The translations under genes and the position numbers were made by a program. A stretch of DNA of 64,000 nt, from assembly GCF_000732535.1 (NCBI RefSeq), contig NZ_APNK01000017.1, positions 1-64,000 on the forward strand, in the 5' to 3' direction. Below are positions 59,850 through 64,000 of the stretch, piece by piece. How positions within the stretch are numbered: the stretch's first letter is position 1; the number at the start of each line of letters is the position of its first letter. Under the pieces are notes generated by a model that was not told the origin of the DNA, ran no database searches, and worked only from the letters and a program-made list of their open reading frames with translations. Origin of the DNA: Salinisphaera hydrothermalis C41B8. GTDB taxonomy: Bacteria; Pseudomonadota; Gammaproteobacteria; Nevskiales; Salinisphaeraceae.

Positions 59850-61199
59850 ATGCGTGCGAGTTCCTATCTCACGATGGTGTTGATCGTGCTGGTGGCCGTG
59901 GCGGCCGGCTGGCTGGCCCAGCGCAGCAGCGTCACCGCTGACTGGACCGCCGGCAATCGCAACAGCCTGACGCCGGCCAGCCTGCGCGTCGTTCATGCGC
60001 TGGGCGCCGGTCCGATCGATTTCACGGCCTATATCTATCCCGGCCCGCAGCGCAACGACGTCCGCCAGCAGCTCTCGCGCTATACCCGCGCCTCGAATCG
60101 CGTTCATCTGCATTTCGCCGATCCGGCCCGGCATCCAGCGACGGTGCGCAAGCTCGGCATCGGTAAGGACGGCGCGGTGGTGGTGCGCTATCAGGGCCGC
60201 CAGCAAACGCTCACCGATTATTCCGAATCGAGCGTGACCAATGCCTTGCAGCGATTGTCGCCCGGCGGGTCGAAATGGATCGTGTTCGTGACCGGCCACG
60301 GCGAGCGCGATCCGGGCGCCAAGACCACCGCCGGGTATTCCAAGCTGGCCACCGCCCTCGACAACCAGGGCCTGAAGGTCCGGCAGGTCAATCTGGTTCA
60401 GGCCGGGGCGATTCCGGATAACACCGCGGTGCTCGTCATCGCCTCGCCGCAGCACGATCTGTTGCCCGGCGAGGTCAACATGATCCGGGCGTACGTCAAA
60501 CGCGGCGGCAACGTGCTGTGGGTCGACGACCCGGGGCCACGCTACGGGCTGACGCCGCTCGCACAGGATCTCGGCATCCACTGGCTCGACGGCACGCTGG
60601 TCTACCCGGACTATCGCAAGCTCGGCACCGGCAGCCCGGCCATGGCGCTGGTGGCCAATTACCCGGATACGCCGATCACCGAGAACCTCAAGCAGATCAC
60701 GATCTTTGCCTTCGCCGGTGCGCTGTCGCCGCTCGACCATTCGTCCTGGCAATCGAAGGCGATTCTGCGTTCGCCGGCCCGAAGCTGGCTGGAAACCGGG
60801 TCGCTGGATCAGGGCAGCATCAGCTTTCAGCCCGATCAGGGCGATCGCGCCGGGCCGCTGACCTTCGGGCTGATGCTGAGCCGGCCCGAGCCCGGCGCCT
60901 CGGGCGATAATCCGCCGTCCGGGCAGTCCCAACAACGCGCGGTGGTCGTGGCCGACAGCGACTTCATGGACAACGGTCATCTGGCCGATCTCGGCAATCG
61001 CACGCTGGCCCTGGCAATCTTCCAGTGGCTGGCCGGCCGTGATGCGCAGATCGCCGTAGACGTGCCGAAAGCGCCCGATGCCCATCTGGAAATGGCGCCG
61101 GCACGACTGTCGACGTTCTGGTGGCTGTTTGTGGTAACGCTGCCGGGCGCGCTGTTCGTTCTCGGCTTCGGCCGCTGGTGGTGGCGACGACGCCGGTGA
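59850..61199 (+). CDS. GldG-like ABC-associated periplasmic protein
   Basis: 449 residues: an N-terminal helix (about 5-23), a large periplasmic part of the ABC_transp_aux/GldG type with the VTGHGERDP motif near 149-157, and a C-terminal helix (about 421-441) before an Arg/Trp-rich cytoplasmic end. It is two bases after the permease gene. In this family the protein partners the exporter, but its biochemical role is unknown. Confidence 0.82.
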   Translation: MRASSYLTMVLIVLVAVAAGWLAQRSSVTADWTAGNRNSLTPASLRVVHALGAGPIDFTAYIYPGPQRNDVRQQLSRYTRASNRVHLHFADPARHPATVRKLGIGKDGAVVVRYQGRQQTLTDYSESSVTNALQRLSPGGSKWIVFVTGHGERDPGAKTTAGYSKLATALDNQGLKVRQVNLVQAGAIPDNTAVLVIASPQHDLLPGEVNMIRAYVKRGGNVLWVDDPGPRYGLTPLAQDLGIHWLDGTLVYPDYRKLGTGSPAMALVANYPDTPITENLKQITIFAFAGALSPLDHSSWQSKAILRSPARSWLETGSLDQGSISFQPDQGDRAGPLTFGLMLSRPEPGASGDNPPSGQSQQRAVVVADSDFMDNGHLADLGNRTLALAIFQWLAGRDAQIAVDVPKAPDAHLEMAPARLSTFWWLFVVTLPGALFVLGFGRWWWRRRR

Positions 61200-62062
61200 G
61201 ACAACGACGCGCCCTGCTGATTGTCGTCCTGCTGCTGGCGCTGGTGGCGCTCGGCGGCGGATTATGGTGGTCATACCGGACGCCGCCGAGTCCGCCATCG
61301 GCGTCCCATCCGCCGGTCAGCCCGCTCGCGGCAGCCGATGTCACTCGTATCCGGGTGCGTCACGGCAGCGATCTGGTGATGATCCAGCGAAAAAATCCAC
61401 AAGCGCCCTGGCATCTCACCGCGCCAGTCCACGCCCCGGTGGATCCACCGCATCTCGAGGCCATGCTGACCCTGCTCGGCAAGCCGGCCGAACGGCGCTA
61501 TGCGCCCGACGCCATCGCGGACACGACGACGGGGCTGAAGTCGCCGACGCTGGTCGTTCAGTTCAACCAGCACGCCCCGATCGATATCGGCGGGCGCGGC
61601 CCGAGCCGTGGCAGTCGCTATGTCCGCACCCCGCACGATCTGCTGCTGGCGAACCTGCCCGATCTGACCGGCCTGCACTGGAGCTGGACGCACTGGATCT
61701 CGCCGGCGCTGGTGCCACCGCATCGACAGCTCGAGAAACTGGTGCTGCCGCATTTCACGCTCGATCGCGACAAGCAGGGCGATTGGCAGGCCCAGCCACG
61801 CGGGCAACGCAGCGCCGCGGCCGTCGCGGCCACCATGCAGGCCTGGCAGCGCGCCCGTGCCCTCACCGTCGTGCCCGCCGATGAAAGCCGCCAGCGCCTG
61901 GCCCGGGTCACGCTCGTCTTCCGGCATAGTCCGCCTCGCCATCTGGATATCATCGAGCGTGATCCGAACCTGATCCTGCGCGATCCCGCGCTCGGCGTGG
62001 ATTATCACCTCGCCGGCAACCGCATCGGGCCGTTGTTGGAGATACGGCACCCGGGGCTTTGA
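61196..62062 (+). CDS. DUF4340 domain protein
   Basis: About 288 residues: an N-terminal helix (about 6-27), a Pro-rich spacer and a DUF4340 domain that is regularly encoded after GldG-like genes. The best start is GTG 61196, which overlaps the upstream stop as GTGA; a longer frame from 61121 would lie inside the upstream gene. It completes the four-gene export operon. The 294-base gap to mutM (62063-62356) holds no gene I can support. Confidence 0.78.
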   Translation: MRQRRALLIVVLLLALVALGGGLWWSYRTPPSPPSASHPPVSPLAAADVTRIRVRHGSDLVMIQRKNPQAPWHLTAPVHAPVDPPHLEAMLTLLGKPAERRYAPDAIADTTTGLKSPTLVVQFNQHAPIDIGGRGPSRGSRYVRTPHDLLLANLPDLTGLHWSWTHWISPALVPPHRQLEKLVLPHFTLDRDKQGDWQAQPRGQRSAAAVAATMQAWQRARALTVVPADESRQRLARVTLVFRHSPPRHLDIIERDPNLILRDPALGVDYHLAGNRIGPLLEIRHPGL

Positions 62063-62356
62063 TGCGTGGTTTCATGACGTTTTTATCCGCAGATCGACGC
62101 AGCCTTCCGCCGATGGCGGGTGGCCGGGGCGGGCTTCGACCCATTGCGGTGGCGCCAATATTCTCAGTCTAAAAGCCGGTTTGACCCCGGCAGAACCAGG
62201 TCACGGTCAGTTGCCGTGGCATCCGGCTCAACGCTAAAACGCCGTGATCGACCCCTCGCATCGCCTTGAACGGGCCCGCCGCGTGCTGGATGCATCGACG
62301 CGTCGAAAAGCCGACCATGGCCTGCCCTTGCGCCCGGCGCATGTCAGAATATTGGC

Positions 62357-63172
62357 ATGCCCGAACTTCCCGAAGTCGAGACCACGCGCGCCGGCGTGGA
62401 GCCGCATGTCGCCGGTCAACGCGTGCGGACCGTCATCGTGCGTCAGCCGCAGTTGCGCTGGCCGGTGTCCGACGCGCTCGCGCGCGATCTGCCCGGCCAG
62501 ACCATCCACGCCGTCAGACGCCGCGCGAAGTATCTGCTGTTCGCGGCGGACACGGGGCATGTCTGTCTGCATTTGGGCATGTCCGGACGCTTGCGCGTGG
62601 TGCCGGCCGACACGCCAGTGGAAACACACGACCACGTCGATATCGTGCTGGAAAACGACACCCTGTTGCGCTTCAACGATGCACGCCGCTTCGGCTCGCT
62701 GTTCTGGCTCACGGGTGATCCGCATGAATTCTCGCTGCTGTCACGGCTCGGGCCGGAACCGCTGTCAGACGCTTTCGACGGTGCCTGGCTGAGAGCGCGA
62801 TCGGCCGGTCGGCGCACGGCCGTCAAGGCCTTCATCATGGACGCCGCGGTGGTCGTGGGCGTCGGCAATATCTATGCTTGCGAAGCCTTGCACATGGCCG
62901 GCATTCATCCGCGCCGCACCGCCGGACGCATCGGCCGGGCGCGCTACGAGCGGCTGGCCGAGGCCATCAAGCAAGTGCTGGCCGAAGCCATTGCGGTCGG
63001 CGGCACCACGTTGCGCGATTACATCGGCGTCGACGGCGATACCGGTTATTTCCAGCTGTCGCTGGCTGCCTATGGCCGCGAGGGCCAGCCGTGCCCGCGC
63101 GGCTGCGGCCCGATCCGGCGCGAAGTCATCGGGCAGCGCAGCACGTTTTTCTGCCCCGTCTGTCAGACCTGA
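62357..63172 (+). CDS. mutM: Formamidopyrimidine-DNA glycosylase MutM (Fpg)
   Basis: A 271-residue bifunctional glycosylase/AP lyase that removes 8-oxoguanine. The N-terminus PELPEVE provides the catalytic Pro2 and Glu3, the beta-loop Lys is in RRRAKYLLF near 57, the helix-two-turn-helix with the conserved Asn is [12 protein letters not shown] near 170-181, and the C-terminal zinc finger has four Cys in CPRGCGP and CPVCQ, the first two being three residues apart rather than two. With mutY it forms the GO repair pair. Confidence 0.95.
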   Translation: MPELPEVETTRAGVEPHVAGQRVRTVIVRQPQLRWPVSDALARDLPGQTIHAVRRRAKYLLFAADTGHVCLHLGMSGRLRVVPADTPVETHDHVDIVLENDTLLRFNDARRFGSLFWLTGDPHEFSLLSRLGPEPLSDAFDGAWLRARSAGRRTAVKAFIMDAAVVVGVGNIYACEALHMAGIHPRRTAGRIGRARYERLAEAIKQVLAEAIAVGGTTLRDYIGVDGDTGYFQLSLAAYGREGQPCPRGCGPIRREVIGQRSTFFCPVCQT

Positions 63173-63257
63173 GACAGCGGTGATTCATCGGAGATGACAG
63201 GCTGCCGGGTGGCGGACTAGGCTGGGCGATCGTTTACCCATTCTCGGCGGCCCGCTC

Positions 63258-64000
63258 ATGCGCTATATCGGACTGATCGCGGCCTTCGTGGCCACCGGCG
63301 TGTTCGCCGGCCTGACGTTTCTCGCGCCACGTTATTTCGCGCTTTTCTTCATTATTTCCGGTCTGTTTCTCACCGTCGGGCTGCGCGATCTGCTGCAGGC
63401 CGAACATGCATTGCTGCGCAATTATCCGCTGCTGGCGCATTTCCGTTGGTTATTCGAAGCAATCCGACCGGAGATCCGTCAATATCTGATCGAATCCGAC
63501 ACCGAGGCCGCGCCGTTCTCGCGCGAGCAGCGCAGTCAGGTCTATGCCCGGGCCAAGGGCGCCAACGACGCCGACCCCTTTGGTACCGAACTCGACGTCT
63601 ATGCTGAAGGTCACGAGTGGCTGGCCCATTCGATGGCCGCGCGCACGCCGTCGGAAACACCGCCGCGCGTCCATATCGGCGGGCCGGATTGTAGCCGGCC
63701 GTATTCCGCCTCGACGCTCAATATCTCGGCGATGAGTTTCGGCTCGCTGTCCGGCAACGCGATTCGCGCGCTCAACAAGGGGGCGGCCAAAGGCGGCTTT
63801 GCCCACGACACCGGCGAAGGCTCGATCTCGCGCCATCACAAGGAATACGGCGGCGACCTGATCTGGGAGCTGGGCAGCGGCTATTTCGGCTGCCGTGCCA
63901 AGGACGGCAGCTTCGATCGCGCCCAGTTCGTCGACCGTGCGAGCGACGACCAGGTCAAGATGATCGAGATCAAGATGTCCCAGGGCGCCAAACCGGGCCA
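63258..64000 (+). CDS. FMN-binding glutamate synthase-family protein (partial)
   Basis: At least 247 residues, cut by the window end. Two N-terminal membrane helices (about 4-45) precede a GltB2-like FMN/iron-sulfur barrel; the segment with ISAMSFGSLSGNAIRALN near 157-174 and the HDTGEGSISRHH stretch near 184-195 are diagnostic. These membrane-anchored relatives lack the amidotransferase domain of true glutamate synthase, and their reaction is not known. ATG 63258 is preceded by a weak GGCGG region. Confidence 0.85.
   Translation, partial: MRYIGLIAAFVATGVFAGLTFLAPRYFALFFIISGLFLTVGLRDLLQAEHALLRNYPLLAHFRWLFEAIRPEIRQYLIESDTEAAPFSREQRSQVYARAKGANDADPFGTELDVYAEGHEWLAHSMAARTPSETPPRVHIGGPDCSRPYSASTLNISAMSFGSLSGNAIRALNKGAAKGGFAHDTGEGSISRHHKEYGGDLIWELGSGYFGCRAKDGSFDRAQFVDRASDDQVKMIEIKMSQGAKPG

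Overview
This 64 kb window is GC-rich, densely coding bacterial chromosome. The gene families point to a Gammaproteobacterium: AsmA-like/mutY/yggX, thiG-trmB, pyrE next to an exonuclease III gene, coaBC-dut-argB, radC and rpmB-rpmG. A halotolerant organism is suggested by two compatible-solute importers: a ProVWX-type betaine system (4162-7240) and an EhuBCDA-type ectoine system (14125-17286). A Salinisphaera-like lineage would fit, but that is inference and cannot be proved from this window.

Layout. 1-3800: phasin-like gene, lexA with an SOS box, a complete IS481-family element and an MFS exporter. 4100-8160: proVWX-like operon, a long non-coding stretch and tRNA-Phe. 8231-12222: AsmA-like, SRPBCC, mutY, yggX. 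12368-14079: thiS-thiG fusion and trmB. 14125-18837: ehuBCDA and a tas-like aldo-keto reductase. 18951-25623: mevalonate pathway. 25998-46682: hopanoid genes interleaved with a phosphonate pathway, plus farnesyl-diphosphate synthase. 46735-58000: DUF4139 protein, AmpG-like transporter, exonuclease III, pyrE, a chemoreceptor, argB, dut, coaBC, radC, an outer-membrane protein, rpmB and rpmG. 58136-64000: a Gld-like ABC export cluster, mutM and the start of an FMN-binding glutamate-synthase-family gene.

The main interest is 18951-46682. Here HMG-CoA is made, reduced, phosphorylated and decarboxylated to isopentenyl diphosphate (HMG-CoA synthase, MvaD, MvaK2, an HMG-CoA reductase-mevalonate kinase fusion, Idi), condensed to farnesyl diphosphate (IspA) and converted to hopene by one 1009-residue protein that joins squalene synthase to squalene-hopene cyclase. 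HpnH, G, N, A, L, B and M then extend and move hopanoids. Inside the hopanoid run lies a ten-gene, same-strand, largely overlapping block (29281-38990). It holds PEP mutase fused to a nucleotidyltransferase, phosphonopyruvate decarboxylase, 2-aminoethylphosphonate transaminase, a second nucleotidyltransferase, a CDP-alcohol phosphotransferase, a 2OG-Fe(II) oxygenase-like protein and a catalase-fold protein whose distal histidine is a glutamine. On paper these make, activate and transfer an aminoethylphosphonate head group to a lipid alcohol. A hopanoid-linked phosphonolipid system is therefore the best candidate for something undescribed here.

Four gene fusions occur in one window (ThiS-ThiG, HMGR-MvaK1, PepM-nucleotidyltransferase, SQS-SHC), three of them inside the lipid locus. 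Every functional call rests on reading motifs by eye; no database search was possible.
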